Counted from the stretch's first letter, positions 17,989-26,998 are shown. The stretch is 64,000 nt of DNA from an uncultured Bacillaceae bacterium (GCA_937951955.1 CALGAD010000017.1:1-64000); one strand, 5' to 3'. Notes: generated by a model not told the origin, from the sequence alone. Made by a program: numbers and translations.

Positions 17989-18020
17989 AAAGACGTCCGC
18001 TGCCAGGGACGTCTTTATTT
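17989..18020 (+). terminator. terminator after the 17047 gene
   Basis: Stem AAAGACGTCC/GGACGTCTTT followed by ATTTTA. A second imperfect inverted repeat at 18032-18076 faces the minus-strand gene and may end it. Confidence 0.8.
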
Positions 18021-18095
18021 TACGAGAAACATTGAAAGGCCGTCCTCAATTAAAGTATGTGGACAGCCTTTCGTAAATACCATGTGTCATGATGG

Positions 18096-18764
18096 TCAGT
18101 TTTCCGCAAACAGTTCTTTTCGTAACCGATTTTCATAATTCCGATAAACATATTCTTTTACAAACAACTCCCGTTTATCCCGATTTTCTTCTTTCCGAAA
18201 CCAGCCCTTGCGTACGAACCTTTCCTCCTCCGGTTGGAAGGACCATAAGTTTCTCGCTTCCATTTCTAAATGGTACTCGATCCGTTTACGGAGAACCATT
18301 TCCTGAAATTTCCTTTCCCGTTCATCAATTGTGGAACCGGTATGCGCTTCGGGATGGAGCAAAAACTGCATTTGTTTTTTCAACTCGTCCACCTGATGAG
18401 CGGCGACTTCCTCCATCACTTTCTTTAATTCATGCAGGACAGCTTCTTTTATTTGCGGCTGCCTTTGCCTAAATCGCTCATCTTGTTCTTCGAGGGGGAA
18501 GGAACGAACAGTAAACTGCTTTTCAATCTCTGCAAAAATTTTTGCCAGTGGCCAATTCTCCTCTCTCTTTTTCCGAATAAACACAGCAATTTCTAAATCG
18601 AGTTCATCATAAACCTTTTCATTCGTTTCGACAATTCGATTTACATAATGAATCCCTTTTTTCTCGAGCTGTCTAAACCAGGTATCGACAGTTTTTTTAC
18701 TTAAATTGCTTATGGCTAACTCCTTTTTCACTTCCCGGGTTAAATCGGCAATTTTCCAGAACAA
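18096..18764 (-). CDS. MerR-like helix-turn-helix protein, RacA-like layout, function unknown
   Basis: The protein has 222 residues from a TTG at 18764, about ten bases after AAGGAGG. Residues about 10-75 look like a MerR-type DNA-binding helix-turn-helix (SNLSKKTVDTWFRQLEKKG, then a YDELDLEIAVFI helix). The rest is a long, charged helical region likely to form a coiled coil, and a very basic end. N-terminal MerR-type head plus coiled coil is the layout of the B. subtilis chromosome-anchoring protein RacA, but the sequences do not clearly match and the length is greater. I treat it as an unidentified DNA-binding protein. Confidence 0.6.
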   Translation of the reverse strand: MFWKIADLTREVKKELAISNLSKKTVDTWFRQLEKKGIHYVNRIVETNEKVYDELDLEIAVFIRKKREENWPLAKIFAEIEKQFTVRSFPLEEQDERFRQRQPQIKEAVLHELKKVMEEVAAHQVDELKKQMQFLLHPEAHTGSTIDERERKFQEMVLRKRIEYHLEMEARNLWSFQPEEERFVRKGWFRKEENRDKRELFVKEYVYRNYENRLRKELFAEN

Positions 18765-18948
18765 AACGGTTCTTCCTCCTTATTTCAGTCTTCGATAAAA
18801 TGATTCCCTGTATTTAATAGTTTCAACATAAACACAGGCGTTCCTTTTTAAATATTCCGACAATTTATCGGGTAATAATCGATAATCTTACACGATTCAC
18901 GGTTAACCGACATAGAGAATGGAATAGGAAAAATGCGCATAAAAAAAA

Positions 18949-18965
18949 CCTCGCATGGTGCGAGG
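18949..18965 (-). terminator. terminator of the signal peptidase gene
   Basis: Perfect 7-bp stem CCTCGCA/TGCGAGG with a TGG loop, followed on the minus strand by eight T's. Confidence 0.85.
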
Positions 18966-18982
18966 GGTTGGACGGTCTATAT

Positions 18983-19525
18983 TTATTTGATAAAACCAAA
19001 GCCTGAGAAGGGATAAAAGCGAAACTTCACTTCTCCGATCACCGCATCTTTGGAAATAAAGCCAAAGACCCGGCTATCTTTACTGTGCATCCGATTATCC
19101 CCCAGGACAAAGTATGAATCTTCCGGGACAGTTCTTTCTCCGGTTAGCTGTTCCAATGTGAAATCACCTGTAAATCTCCCGCTAAACATTTCATCCTTTT
19201 GATGTTGCAAATACGGTTCATCATAGGCAATACCGTTGATATAGAGCACATCGTCCTTCATCACGATTGAGTCTCCCGGAATACCGATGACCCGTTTGAT
19301 ATAATAATCTTCCCCATCCGGTGCATCAAAGACGATAATATCAAACCGTTCAATTTCAGAAATTTTGCTGACAATAATCCGATCGTTATTTGCAAACGTC
19401 GGTTCCATCGATTCACCATAGACAATAGACGGGGAAAAGAGAAAATGTCTGCAGATAAAAACAATAATAATGGCGATCAGTATCGATTTAACCCATGAAT
19501 AAAGTTCGCTGTATACTTTTTCCAC
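18983..19525 (-). CDS. type I signal peptidase
   Basis: The protein has 180 residues from a GTG at 19525 placed after GAGGAG; the longer frame to 19660 has no site and non-conserved sequence. One N-terminal membrane helix (about residues 12-29) is followed by the catalytic Ser in YGESMEPTF (about 36-44), the catalytic Lys in YYIKRVIGIPGD (about 73-84) and the LGDNRMHSKDSR box near 143-154. It cleaves signal peptides of exported pre-proteins on the outer face of the membrane. Size and the single helix match the SipS/SipT/SipV prokaryotic-type group rather than the sporulation-type SipW. It is a single-gene unit. Confidence 0.93.
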   Translation of the reverse strand: MEKVYSELYSWVKSILIAIIIVFICRHFLFSPSIVYGESMEPTFANNDRIIVSKISEIERFDIIVFDAPDGEDYYIKRVIGIPGDSIVMKDDVLYINGIAYDEPYLQHQKDEMFSGRFTGDFTLEQLTGERTVPEDSYFVLGDNRMHSKDSRVFGFISKDAVIGEVKFRFYPFSGFGFIK

Positions 19526-19933
19526 GCACGATTCTCTCCTCGGACGAAACTTGTTTATGATTACTAGTATAGCATGATTGGCTAAAAACGAAAAACCCTC
19601 TTCGCAAACTAGAACACCATTGATCAAACGTTCGAAATATATACAAAAATCGTCTCCCATGAAGGGATTTTCTCTGGAGAAATTCCCCTTGAAAAACCCT
19701 TATTTTATCTTTGTTTGCATTGTACAAAATCGTTTTGAAAATTTCCAGCGATACAAACTCACCCGGTTGTACAGTCAAAATGGCATAAATATATTCTTAT
19801 TGTCAAATTTCAGACAAACAAAAATTTGGATAAGCATATTGATTTACTTATTTTTAAAATTATTTTACAATAAAGTCAAAGAAAATTGATAGTTTTGACG
19901 AAAATGTGTCTAATTTCGAAAAGAGGTGTGAAT
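19526..19933. other. gene-free stretch between divergent genes
   Basis: About 400 bp of AT-rich spacer between the signal peptidase (minus) and a small membrane protein (plus). No hairpin with T-run and no credible small ORF was found. Confidence 0.4.
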
Positions 19934-20110
19934 ATGCTCGTGTTTTTCATTTTATCCCTCATTTTACTTGCCGGATACTATGTCACTTTCATGGCAGGTG
20001 CGGTCGGTTTAAGCTATGCTCTGTTCGGATTAAGTTTTATCACATCGCTGATTGCAGCAGCATTAGGAAGTGACATGAAGCGAAAAACACATTTGAAAGT
20101 TGTGAAATAG
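19934..20110 (+). CDS. small two-helix membrane protein (58 aa)
   Basis: The ATG at 19934 follows AAGAGGTGTG. The upstream extension of the frame (from 19886) lacks a site. The product is almost wholly two hydrophobic helices (about residues 2-22 and 25-45) with a Gly-rich turn and a short basic, cytosolic tail (MKRKTHLKVVK). The family is not recognised. A terminator follows. Confidence 0.65.
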   Translation: MLVFFILSLILLAGYYVTFMAGAVGLSYALFGLSFITSLIAAALGSDMKRKTHLKVVK

Positions 20111-20130
20111 GCGTTCTTTAGGAATGAACG

Positions 20131-20158
20131 ACAGGGAAAAGTCCCTGTTCTTTTTTTT
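20131..20158. terminator. terminator after the small membrane protein
   Basis: Stem ACAGGGA/TCCCTGT with an AAAG loop, then TCTTTTTTTT. Confidence 0.88.
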
Positions 20159-20195
20159 GCTTTGATAATTCCGCAAAAGATTGACTTTTTAACTT

Positions 20196-21275
20196 CTAAT
20201 TACACTTTGTTTTGCGCATGTAATTTTTTTCCACATTTTTATCATAAAATCTTTGAAAATACCATTTTAATGCAGAGGGGACGACGGTAACAATCACGAG
20301 GATACGGATTAATTGCAGGGAGCTAACGATTGCCGGATCACCATTAATACTTGAAGCCGTCAAAACCATTTCAAACAAGCCCCCTGGTGCCGTGGATAAA
20401 ATGGCCGTTTGATAATTTAATGTCGTGAACGCTCCGAGTAAAAATCCGGAAAAAAGAGAAACAAGGATCATGATCACGGATGCCCCTAGATAGTACCCGC
20501 CGTATTTTCCCCCTTTCATTAAATCAGCAATGGAAATCGTCTTTCCCATACTCGCACCGACAAAAATTTGCGCCAGATATGTAACAGTTTGCGGAACGGG
20601 AGGGATAAGAAAAGGCCCCATATTCAGCAAAGCCGTAACGATTAAACCGCCAATGATGATTCCGGCAGGCATCCGGTTTTTCAATAAAAAGGCAGCGCTG
20701 ATTGGAATAAAATAAAACAAATAGTGGAGTGGGGACGCATCGCTTGCTTCGGTCACAACCAGTGCGGATTCCGGTTGGAAGACTGGAAAGATGTTAGTAA
20801 CGAGTGCTGGCACGATAAAGATTACCGTCACCATGCGGATCGTTTGGAAAATCGCAACGTATGAATCATTCCCGCCAAGATGTTTGCTCGCTAACGTCAT
20901 CTCCGGCATACCACCCGGAATGCAGGCAAATACACTCGTGATCGGGTCAATTCCGATTCTTTTCGAAATCCCAAAACCGATTAGAATACTGATAAATATT
21001 AGCAGGACGGTTGTCAATAAATAAGGAAAGAAGTAGCTGCTCACCGTTTGAAATGTTGCTTTCGTGAAGGAAAGGCCAAAATTGATCCCTAAAATAACGA
21101 AGCCGAAATTGCGAAATAGATTGGGAAAATATGCTTTTCGTTTTGTCAAACCTTGCCATAAGGCGACAAAAGTTAAACCTCCCAGGATAAACGGTAAGGG
21201 CATATGCAAATAATAAAAAATCCCTCCACCGATGGAAGCAAGAATAACGGTTTCTAAGAATCGCAATAGTTTCAT
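20196..21275 (-). CDS. AbrB-family membrane protein (AmoA/PF05145 type), putative transporter
   Basis: This 359-residue membrane protein has about ten hydrophobic segments in two similar halves. The repeated CIPGGMPEM (about residues 118-126) and TAPGGLFEMVL (about 296-306) motifs are the hallmark of the family named after E. coli AbrB, not the DNA-binding AbrB. Members are thought to be transporters or regulators of ammonia-oxidation-like genes; the substrate is unknown. The ATG at 21275 follows GGAAGGAG. It converges with the upstream small gene and starts a monocistronic unit. Confidence 0.82.
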   Translation of the reverse strand: MKLLRFLETVILASIGGGIFYYLHMPLPFILGGLTFVALWQGLTKRKAYFPNLFRNFGFVILGINFGLSFTKATFQTVSSYFFPYLLTTVLLIFISILIGFGISKRIGIDPITSVFACIPGGMPEMTLASKHLGGNDSYVAIFQTIRMVTVIFIVPALVTNIFPVFQPESALVVTEASDASPLHYLFYFIPISAAFLLKNRMPAGIIIGGLIVTALLNMGPFLIPPVPQTVTYLAQIFVGASMGKTISIADLMKGGKYGGYYLGASVIMILVSLFSGFLLGAFTTLNYQTAILSTAPGGLFEMVLTASSINGDPAIVSSLQLIRILVIVTVVPSALKWYFQRFYDKNVEKNYMRKTKCN

Positions 21276-21512
21276 CTTCTAACTCCTTCCAGAGTTTCCG
21301 CTCAAAATAAAAATTGCCACAACCAGTATATCATAGAAAAATAACCCCGAAAGCGATCCCGAATTGTTTCCTGTTCAGATTATCTTCTCCCCACTTCATG
21401 GTTACATATTGAAAAATGCTCACCTTCTTTAGTAAAATGCTATTTAGATGATTTTATCCCATTTTACATATCCTTACGTGAAAATCATAGAAAAAGAAGT
21501 GGAGTGAATCGA

Positions 21513-22445
21513 TTGGAAAAAGTACTAGTTTTTGGTCATAAAAATCCGGATACGGATACGATTACATCTGCCATTAGTTATGCAGAATTAAAAAAAGCAT
21601 TAGGTGTGAACGCCGAAGCCGTTCGTCTTGGGGAAATTAACAAAGAAACGCAATATGCCCTCGATTATTTTAATGTGGAAGCGCCGCGACTCGTTGAAAA
21701 AGTCGCTCCAGAAACCGATAAAGTCATCCTTGTTGACCATAATGAACGGCAACAAAGTGCGGATGATATTCAAGATGTGAAAATCCTTGAAGTAATTGAT
21801 CACCACCGCATTGCCAATTTCGAAACGGCCGACCCGTTATATTACCGTGCTGAACCAGTCGGCTGTACAGCTACTATCATTAAAAAACTGTATAAAGAAA
21901 ACGGTGTGGAAATTCGTAAAGACATCGCGGGATTAATGCTATCCGCCATTATTTCCGACTCCCTTCTTTTTAAATCACCCACATGCACGGAAGAAGATGT
22001 TCAGGCAGCGAAAGAACTGGCCGAAATAGCAGGGGTTGACTTAGAAGAATACGGTATGGCGATGTTGAAAGCTGGTGCGGATGTGTCCGATAAAAGCGCC
22101 GAAGAATTGATTTCCCTTGATGCGAAGGATTATACAGTCGGAAAATATTCCTTCTCTGTCGCCCAGATCAATACCGTTGATCCCCAGGACGTACTTGTGA
22201 AAAAGGCCGAGTTAGAAAAAGCAATCGAAGCAACCATCGCCGAAAAAGATCTCGATTTATTCTTATTCATCATTACCGATATTTTAAACAGCGATTCCGT
22301 TGCCCTCGCCTACGGAAAAGAACAGGCTGTTGTCGAAAAAGCTTATGATGTAGCCTTAACAAACAATGAAGCGTTACTCAAAGGCGTTGTCTCCCGGAAA
22401 AAACAAGTAATCCCGGTACTCACCGATCTTTTTGAAGGAAAATAA
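21513..22445 (+). CDS. ppaC: manganese-dependent inorganic pyrophosphatase (family II)
   Basis: The protein has 310 residues from a TTG at 21513, eight bases after GGAG. This start gives MEKVLVFGHKNPDTD, aligning with B. subtilis PpaC; the GTG at 21504 is part of the binding site. Metal ligands of the DHH domain are clear: GHKNPDTDT (about 8-16), VLVDHNERQ (about 72-80) and VIDHHR (about 94-99). The C-terminal DHHA2 domain ends with the substrate-binding SRKKQ motif. It hydrolyses pyrophosphate to phosphate in the cytoplasm, pulling biosynthetic reactions forward. It is monocistronic with a strong terminator. Confidence 0.97.
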   Translation: MEKVLVFGHKNPDTDTITSAISYAELKKALGVNAEAVRLGEINKETQYALDYFNVEAPRLVEKVAPETDKVILVDHNERQQSADDIQDVKILEVIDHHRIANFETADPLYYRAEPVGCTATIIKKLYKENGVEIRKDIAGLMLSAIISDSLLFKSPTCTEEDVQAAKELAEIAGVDLEEYGMAMLKAGADVSDKSAEELISLDAKDYTVGKYSFSVAQINTVDPQDVLVKKAELEKAIEATIAEKDLDLFLFIITDILNSDSVALAYGKEQAVVEKAYDVALTNNEALLKGVVSRKKQVIPVLTDLFEGK

Positions 22446-22457
22446 TGATAAACATGA

Positions 22458-22489
22458 AATGCTGCTCTAGAACACGGAGCAGCATTTTT
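22458..22489. terminator. bidirectional terminator between ppaC and the GNAT gene
   Basis: Perfect 10-bp stem AATGCTGCTC/GAGCAGCATT followed by T's on the plus strand. It ends at the stop codon of the convergent acetyltransferase gene. Confidence 0.85.
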
Positions 22490-23000
22490 ACCATTTTACA
22501 TCTTGTAAGTTTTCCCAGACATATATTGCTTCTTTTAAATTCTTCCCGCCTATTTCCACATCCGTTGAATCTTGCCATTTACCTCCTAAATGTTCGTAAA
22601 ATTGTTTCGAAGGGTTGTCTTCCAGGACTAAAACCATCGCATTTTGCCACTTCTGGCTTTTAAAATAGTCAAAAAGCGGTTTGACTAGCTTTTTCCCGAT
22701 TCCCTGTCTCTGATAATCTTTTAATATATAAATTGCATAAATTTCCGCATCCGCCTCACTTAATTCCGGAAAACGATTTTCCCCGCCGCAAACAAAACCG
22801 ACAATTTCTCTCTCTTCATTCTCGGCAACGAAAACGGCTTGCTTAGGAATAGCTTGCTCCCACATTTTTTCTTGCTTTTCATAATTCAAGTTGTCTAAAA
22901 AAGAATCGGGGACGATCCCTTTATAGGTTGTCCGCCAACTGTCGACCTGAACTTTTGCAATCCCACTACTATCCTCTAAAACTGCTTTCCTTACTTGCAT
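22488..23000 (-). CDS. GNAT-family N-acetyltransferase
   Basis: This 170-residue protein has the GNAT core: a beta-strand with IYAIYILKDYQRQGIGKKL (about residues 88-106), whose QRQGIG is the acetyl-CoA pyrophosphate loop, and a C-terminal NPSKQFYEHLGG motif. It transfers acetyl groups to amines; the acceptor is unknown. The ATG at 23000 follows TAGGAGGCGCACAG. It is a single-gene unit sharing a terminator with ppaC. Confidence 0.88.
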   Translation of the reverse strand: MQVRKAVLEDSSGIAKVQVDSWRTTYKGIVPDSFLDNLNYEKQEKMWEQAIPKQAVFVAENEEREIVGFVCGGENRFPELSEADAEIYAIYILKDYQRQGIGKKLVKPLFDYFKSQKWQNAMVLVLEDNPSKQFYEHLGGKWQDSTDVEIGGKNLKEAIYVWENLQDVKW

Positions 23001-23133
23001 CTGTGCGCCTCCTAGAAGAATTTTCCATATTCTATCATATTGGCTAATGTTACGTAAAGAATATCGTTTCTCCTAAACTATGAAGATTCTTATTTTCTAA
23101 TATCTAATAGTGATACCGATACAAGTTACAATG

Positions 23134-24066
23134 CTAAAACACATTCATCGCCACATATATGACGAATGTTAATGTCACGGAACTAATAATGGTCGACATG
23201 ACAACGGTTTGTGCCGCATATTGCGGTTCATTGTTATATTCCTGGGCAATAATCGAACTGTTTACAGCGGTCGGCATCGCAGTTGAGATTAGCAGGGCCT
23301 GGGCCAGTATTCCCTCCAGTTGCAATAATTTTAGAATAACAAGAGCGATGGCTGGTGCCAGTAGCAGCCGCATAAATAAGCTGACATACATCAAGGCGCT
23401 ACGAAAATTCGGGGTATATGTAGCAATTTGGCAGCCTAACGTGAGGAGCGCGATAGCAATTAAAGCATTGGCGATATAATCAATCGGAGTAACAATAAAG
23501 GAGGGTAATTCTACTTGAAAAACATTGAATGAAAGTCCTAAAAACAAAGCATAAAAAATCGGTAAGCGCAAATATTCCAGAATCGCTTTGAACTGATCTT
23601 TACTCAATGAATTCAGTGCAAAAACACCGTAGGAATACACGAGGATATTTTGATAAATCATTTTGGAAATTTGAATGGCGGAAGCAAACGGGTCATGACG
23701 AAAAACGAGTTCATTCACAGGAATCCCGTAATTAGCTGAATTATAAAATAAGACGCTATGGGTAAAGGCGGTTTGTTTTCTTTTATCAATCCGGGAAAAT
23801 TTGCCGACAAGCATGGTTAACAGAAACATGATCGCGCTTAAAGCGGCAGAAAATAAAAGGACCCCGCCAAATAAGGAAAGGGGTAAATCGCTGCTATACA
23901 GTTTGCTAAATACGATTGCCGGGCTCAAATAGTACATATTTAATTTAGATAAAGTATATAGGTCTAATCGAAATTTTTTCTGTAATAAGGCCCCGATACC
24001 GATTAAAATAAAAATAGGCAAGATAATTTCTGAAAAAATAAAAATCATATGCGTCAATTGTTTCAC
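23134..24066 (-). CDS. AEC-family (auxin efflux carrier) transporter
   Basis: This protein of about 310 residues has ten predicted membrane helices in two five-helix halves, with the LPIFILIGIGALLQKKFR opening and the YYLSPAIVF and STAMPTAVNS signatures of the AEC family. Bacterial AEC proteins move organic acids such as malate or malonate; the substrate here is unknown. The GTG at 24066 is close to its AGAAAG site. TTG 24057 or ATG 24048 could be the real start, with little effect on the product. Confidence 0.85.
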   Translation of the reverse strand: MKQLTHMIFIFSEIILPIFILIGIGALLQKKFRLDLYTLSKLNMYYLSPAIVFSKLYSSDLPLSLFGGVLLFSAALSAIMFLLTMLVGKFSRIDKRKQTAFTHSVLFYNSANYGIPVNELVFRHDPFASAIQISKMIYQNILVYSYGVFALNSLSKDQFKAILEYLRLPIFYALFLGLSFNVFQVELPSFIVTPIDYIANALIAIALLTLGCQIATYTPNFRSALMYVSLFMRLLLAPAIALVILKLLQLEGILAQALLISTAMPTAVNSSIIAQEYNNEPQYAAQTVVMSTIISSVTLTFVIYVAMNVF

Positions 24067-24186
24067 TCTTTCTAAAATGCGTACTCATTTCTTAATTTTA
24101 TGACAATAATAAGCATTATTTCAAGCAAAGATCATTCGAGCAGATTTCATCTACCATTGCCTTTCATTTCTGTAACCATTGAAAAA

Positions 24187-24217
24187 ACTCGCAACTATTG
24201 TGCGAGTGCGAGTTTTT
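24187..24217. terminator. bidirectional terminator near the cvfB stop
   Basis: Stem ACTCGCA/TGCGAGT with seven-base loop. An A-run precedes it and a T-run follows, so it can end transcripts from both sides, mainly cvfB. Confidence 0.85.
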
Positions 24218-24248
24218 TTCATGGCTTTTATAAATTTATAGATTTTAT

Positions 24249-25103
24249 TTATTTTAAATACGTCCAGCCGTCCCGCTGTTCAATTTTGTTCTCTTTCATT
24301 AAATGGCCGAGTGCGCGTTTAAAAGCCCCTTTACTCATGCCGAATCTGATCATAATATCTCCCGGTTGACTTTTGTCGCTATAAGGCATTTTTCCGCCCC
24401 GTTCCTGTAAATAGTTCCAGATAAATGCTGCATCTTTCTCAATCACTTCATGAGCTCGCTCCAGTAAAGAAATATTGACCGCACCATCGACCTTTATATC
24501 AATAATCCGGCCCTTAATGCGCTGGCCGAGCCGTGGTTCTGTTTTTCTTTCACTTCTATGGATAAAGCCGCGGTATCCTTCATCGGTGATGACAAAAGTG
24601 CCGGATCGTAATGTTCTGTAGACAACTCCCCCAACGTTTTTATTAAAATCTTTCTGTGTCGCCGGTTTAAATAAAGGCTTCATATCGGTTTCCTTCGCAA
24701 TTTTCCCAAGGAGATTGCCATACTGATCGAGTTTCAATGTACAATATAATTCATCGCCAATCTGCGGCCAGACATGGGGAACTTTCGGTAAGTCCGACTT
24801 ATGAATCAAAATGTCTTTACTTAACCCGATATCGATAAAAGCACCGATTTCTGGTTTGACCTCGACCACTTTACACCATGCAAATTGGCCAAAGGTGATG
24901 GGCGGTATCCTCATCGATGCAGCAAGCCGCCCCTTTTTATCTTGATATAAAAACACCTCCAGTTCATCTCCCTCTTGAACCGGGCTTGCGATCTCGGTAT
25001 GGTGAAGCAACACGTCTTCTTTCCCATTCGTTAAAAAATAACCGAACGGTGCTTCTCTGGCTACTTCTAATTTGTAAATTTTTCCTGGTTGTAATCGTTC
25101 CAT
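24249..25103 (-). CDS. cvfB: CvfB-family S1-domain RNA-binding protein (YitL)
   Basis: This 284-residue protein has three S1-like OB domains (about residues 1-65, 66-135 and 145-215) and a C-terminal winged helix (about 225-284) with GDIMIRFGMSKGAFKRALG. This layout is that of CvfB, named for a Staphylococcus virulence regulator; the B. subtilis orthologue is YitL. It binds RNA, probably at the ribosome or on mRNA. The ATG at 25103 has a GAGGG site. It is monocistronic. In B. subtilis yitL is also near the yit genes found at the right end of this window. Confidence 0.92.
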   Translation of the reverse strand: MERLQPGKIYKLEVAREAPFGYFLTNGKEDVLLHHTEIASPVQEGDELEVFLYQDKKGRLAASMRIPPITFGQFAWCKVVEVKPEIGAFIDIGLSKDILIHKSDLPKVPHVWPQIGDELYCTLKLDQYGNLLGKIAKETDMKPLFKPATQKDFNKNVGGVVYRTLRSGTFVITDEGYRGFIHRSERKTEPRLGQRIKGRIIDIKVDGAVNISLLERAHEVIEKDAAFIWNYLQERGGKMPYSDKSQPGDIMIRFGMSKGAFKRALGHLMKENKIEQRDGWTYLK

Positions 25104-25261
25104 CGTTTTCCCTCTTTTTTACATCAGATATTTTATTTATATAACATAACAATAGCAGAAAGTATATAGGAACCTTTTAAAAGTGTTCCTTTTTTAACAT
25201 TTTTTTATAATTATTTTATAATAATTCTAGCGCAATCAACGGAACACAAGGAGGATGACAG

Positions 25262-25846
25262 ATGATTACACAGGTACAGAAGCGAAAAGCCGATTATCCA
25301 ATTGCCGATATATTTTTAAATCGCTGGTCCCCCCGCTCTTTTCTTGAAAAAGAAGTTCCAGAAGAGCTGTTGATGAGTGTCTTTGAAGCGGCACGCTGGG
25401 CACCATCCGCCAATAATCGCCAGCCCTGGTATTTTATCGTTGCTCGCACAAAAGAGGAAAAAGAAAAGTTTTATCAATTTATCAACGAAGGGAATTTACA
25501 ATGGTGTAAAAAAGCTCCGGTCCTCGCCCTGTTAATTTCGAAAAGGAGAAACGAAAACGGTGAAAATCGCTATCATGCATTTGATGCGGGAACGTGCTGG
25601 GGATTTCTTGCCCTGCAAGCCGTAAAAAACGGACTGATCACACATCCGATGGGAGGGATCAATCGGGAAAAAGCCCGGGACCTATTAAATATTCCCGATG
25701 ATTTTGATATACATATTGTTATCGCCATCGGCTATCAAGGGGAAAAAGAAGACCTTCCCGAAGCTTTTCAAGACCGGGAGCTGCCCAATGATCGCAGGCC
25801 TTTGAAAGATTCGCTCTTTCAAGGTACTTTCGGTAAATCGTTTTAA
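25262..25846 (+). CDS. nitroreductase-family flavoprotein
   Basis: This 194-residue protein has the FMN-binding pattern RWSPRSF (about residues 20-26), EAARWAPSANNRQPW (about 43-57) and the Gly-rich HPMGGINREKARDLL near 127-141. Family members reduce nitro compounds, quinones or flavins using NAD(P)H in the cytoplasm; the physiological substrate is unknown. The ATG at 25262 follows AAGGAGGATGACAG. It is monocistronic and has its own terminator. Confidence 0.92.
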   Translation: MITQVQKRKADYPIADIFLNRWSPRSFLEKEVPEELLMSVFEAARWAPSANNRQPWYFIVARTKEEKEKFYQFINEGNLQWCKKAPVLALLISKRRNENGENRYHAFDAGTCWGFLALQAVKNGLITHPMGGINREKARDLLNIPDDFDIHIVIAIGYQGEKEDLPEAFQDRELPNDRRPLKDSLFQGTFGKSF

Positions 25847-25855
25847 TTCATCTTC

Positions 25856-25882
25856 AATCGGTGGGGTAACCCACCGATTTTT
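25856..25882 (+). terminator. terminator of the nitroreductase gene
   Basis: Stem AATCGGTGGG/CCCACCGATT with a GTAA loop followed by TTTTTT. Confidence 0.9.
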
Positions 25883-25909
25883 TCATTTTTCACAACCGGG
25901 CGTGTTCTC

Positions 25910-25938
25910 TTGTAAATCGAACATAAGTTCGCTATAAT
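25910..25938 (+). promoter_or_regulatory. sigma-A promoter with a LexA-like (SOS) box
   Basis: TTGTAA (25910-25915) and TATAAT (25933-25938) are separated by exactly 17 bp. Between them lies the perfect palindrome CGAACATAAGTTCG (25918-25931), which fits the B. subtilis LexA (DinR) core GAAC-N4-GTTC and most of CGAACRNRYGTTYC. A repressor bound there would block RNA polymerase. The promoter drives the small gene at 25968. Confidence 0.7.
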
Positions 25939-25967
25939 GAAGTTAAACAATTCGCTTGGAGGAGAGC

Positions 25968-26192
25968 ATGATGTACAAATGGCTCTTAAAAAGTGCCCGG
26001 GAACGGAGACCTGTCGTCATTATTTACCAAAAACAAGACGGTTCCTTTTCCAAACGGACCATCATGGTTAATAAAATAAATACTTCATTCGTTCATGCCT
26101 ACTGTTATAGCAAAAAACAGTACCGAACATTTAAACTGGAGCGGATTTTGGCCGTCGAACCGTATCGAAGAAATCGCCTCCCTTCGGCTTAA
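25968..26192 (+). CDS. small WYL-like protein (about 74 aa) behind an SOS-type box
   Basis: Start at ATG 25968 or 25971, both after GGAGGA; the longer TTG frame at 25956 overlaps the binding site. The product is basic, with a compact beta-rich core (RPVVIIYQKQDGSF, then HAYCYSKKQYRTFKLERILAV) that resembles the SH3-like half of a WYL domain. WYL domains sense nucleotides or nucleic acids and are frequent in DNA-damage regulators. The family assignment is tentative. The upstream promoter carries a LexA-like box, suggesting induction by DNA damage. No partner gene is in the operon: the next gene has its own site after an 80-bp gap and may be co-transcribed. Confidence 0.6.
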   Translation: MMYKWLLKSARERRPVVIIYQKQDGSFSKRTIMVNKINTSFVHAYCYSKKQYRTFKLERILAVEPYRRNRLPSA

Positions 26193-26272
26193 TGGAGCCT
26201 TTCAGTTATCATTTTTATTTTTCTATGGTAAGATGAAGCCGAAATATTCATAAAGTTATGGGGGCAGTTCAT

Positions 26273-26998
26273 ATGGCAAAAGGTACAACGGAAAATTTTA
26301 CGGTAACGAGTTATCTTTTAAACGAAACATTAGATATATTGACATATTTACCTCCTCATTATTCGCAAGAGAAACGCTACCCGTATATCATCGCACAAGA
26401 CGGAAAAGACTTTTTCCAGATGGGCAGGATCGTTCGAACATTAGATGAGTTAATTCAAAATAATGTAATCGAACCCCTGCTTTTTTTCGGTATTCCTTAT
26501 AAAAATGTACAAGATCGCCGGCAAAAATATCATCCATCCGGTTCAAAAAATGAAGCATATATCCAGTTCTTATGTGAAGAAATGATTCCCATTCTGGAAG
26601 GGAAATATGCTGTCACAAAAGATGCTACTGAACGGGCGCTAGCCGGAGATTCTTTAGCAGCGACGGTTTCATTAATGACCGCATTAACGGCTCCGCAAAC
26701 TTTCGGGAAACTGCTGCTTTTTTCACCCTATGTCGATGAAACGGTTCTTTATAAAACAAAAAGTTTTCACAACTGGTCCCGGATAACGGTTTATCATGTC
26801 GTAGGATCGGAAGAAACGGCAGTAAAAATGACCGATGGTGGTATCATGGATTTTCTAGCCGCCAATCGCAAGCTATCCGCCTATATAAACCAGGGACAGG
26901 ACCAATATTTTTACGATGAATTTTTAGGAAACCATACGTGGAAGTTCTGGCAACAAGATTTAAAACGCGCCTTAACATACCTTTTTCCGAAAATTTAA
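26273..26998 (+). CDS. yjcH: putative esterase, YjcH type
   Basis: The protein has 241 residues from ATG 26273, eight bases after GGGGG; ATG 26258 precedes that site. It is an alpha/beta hydrolase of the Fes/esterase-D type (PF00756) with the nucleophile elbow AGDSLAA (about residues 124-130) and a late HTW that may supply the catalytic His. The substrate is unknown. Downstream come genes matching B. subtilis yjcG and yjcF, its neighbours there, which supports the name. It is cytosolic; no signal peptide is seen. Confidence 0.85.
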   Translation: MAKGTTENFTVTSYLLNETLDILTYLPPHYSQEKRYPYIIAQDGKDFFQMGRIVRTLDELIQNNVIEPLLFFGIPYKNVQDRRQKYHPSGSKNEAYIQFLCEEMIPILEGKYAVTKDATERALAGDSLAATVSLMTALTAPQTFGKLLLFSPYVDETVLYKTKSFHNWSRITVYHVVGSEETAVKMTDGGIMDFLAANRKLSAYINQGQDQYFYDEFLGNHTWKFWQQDLKRALTYLFPKI

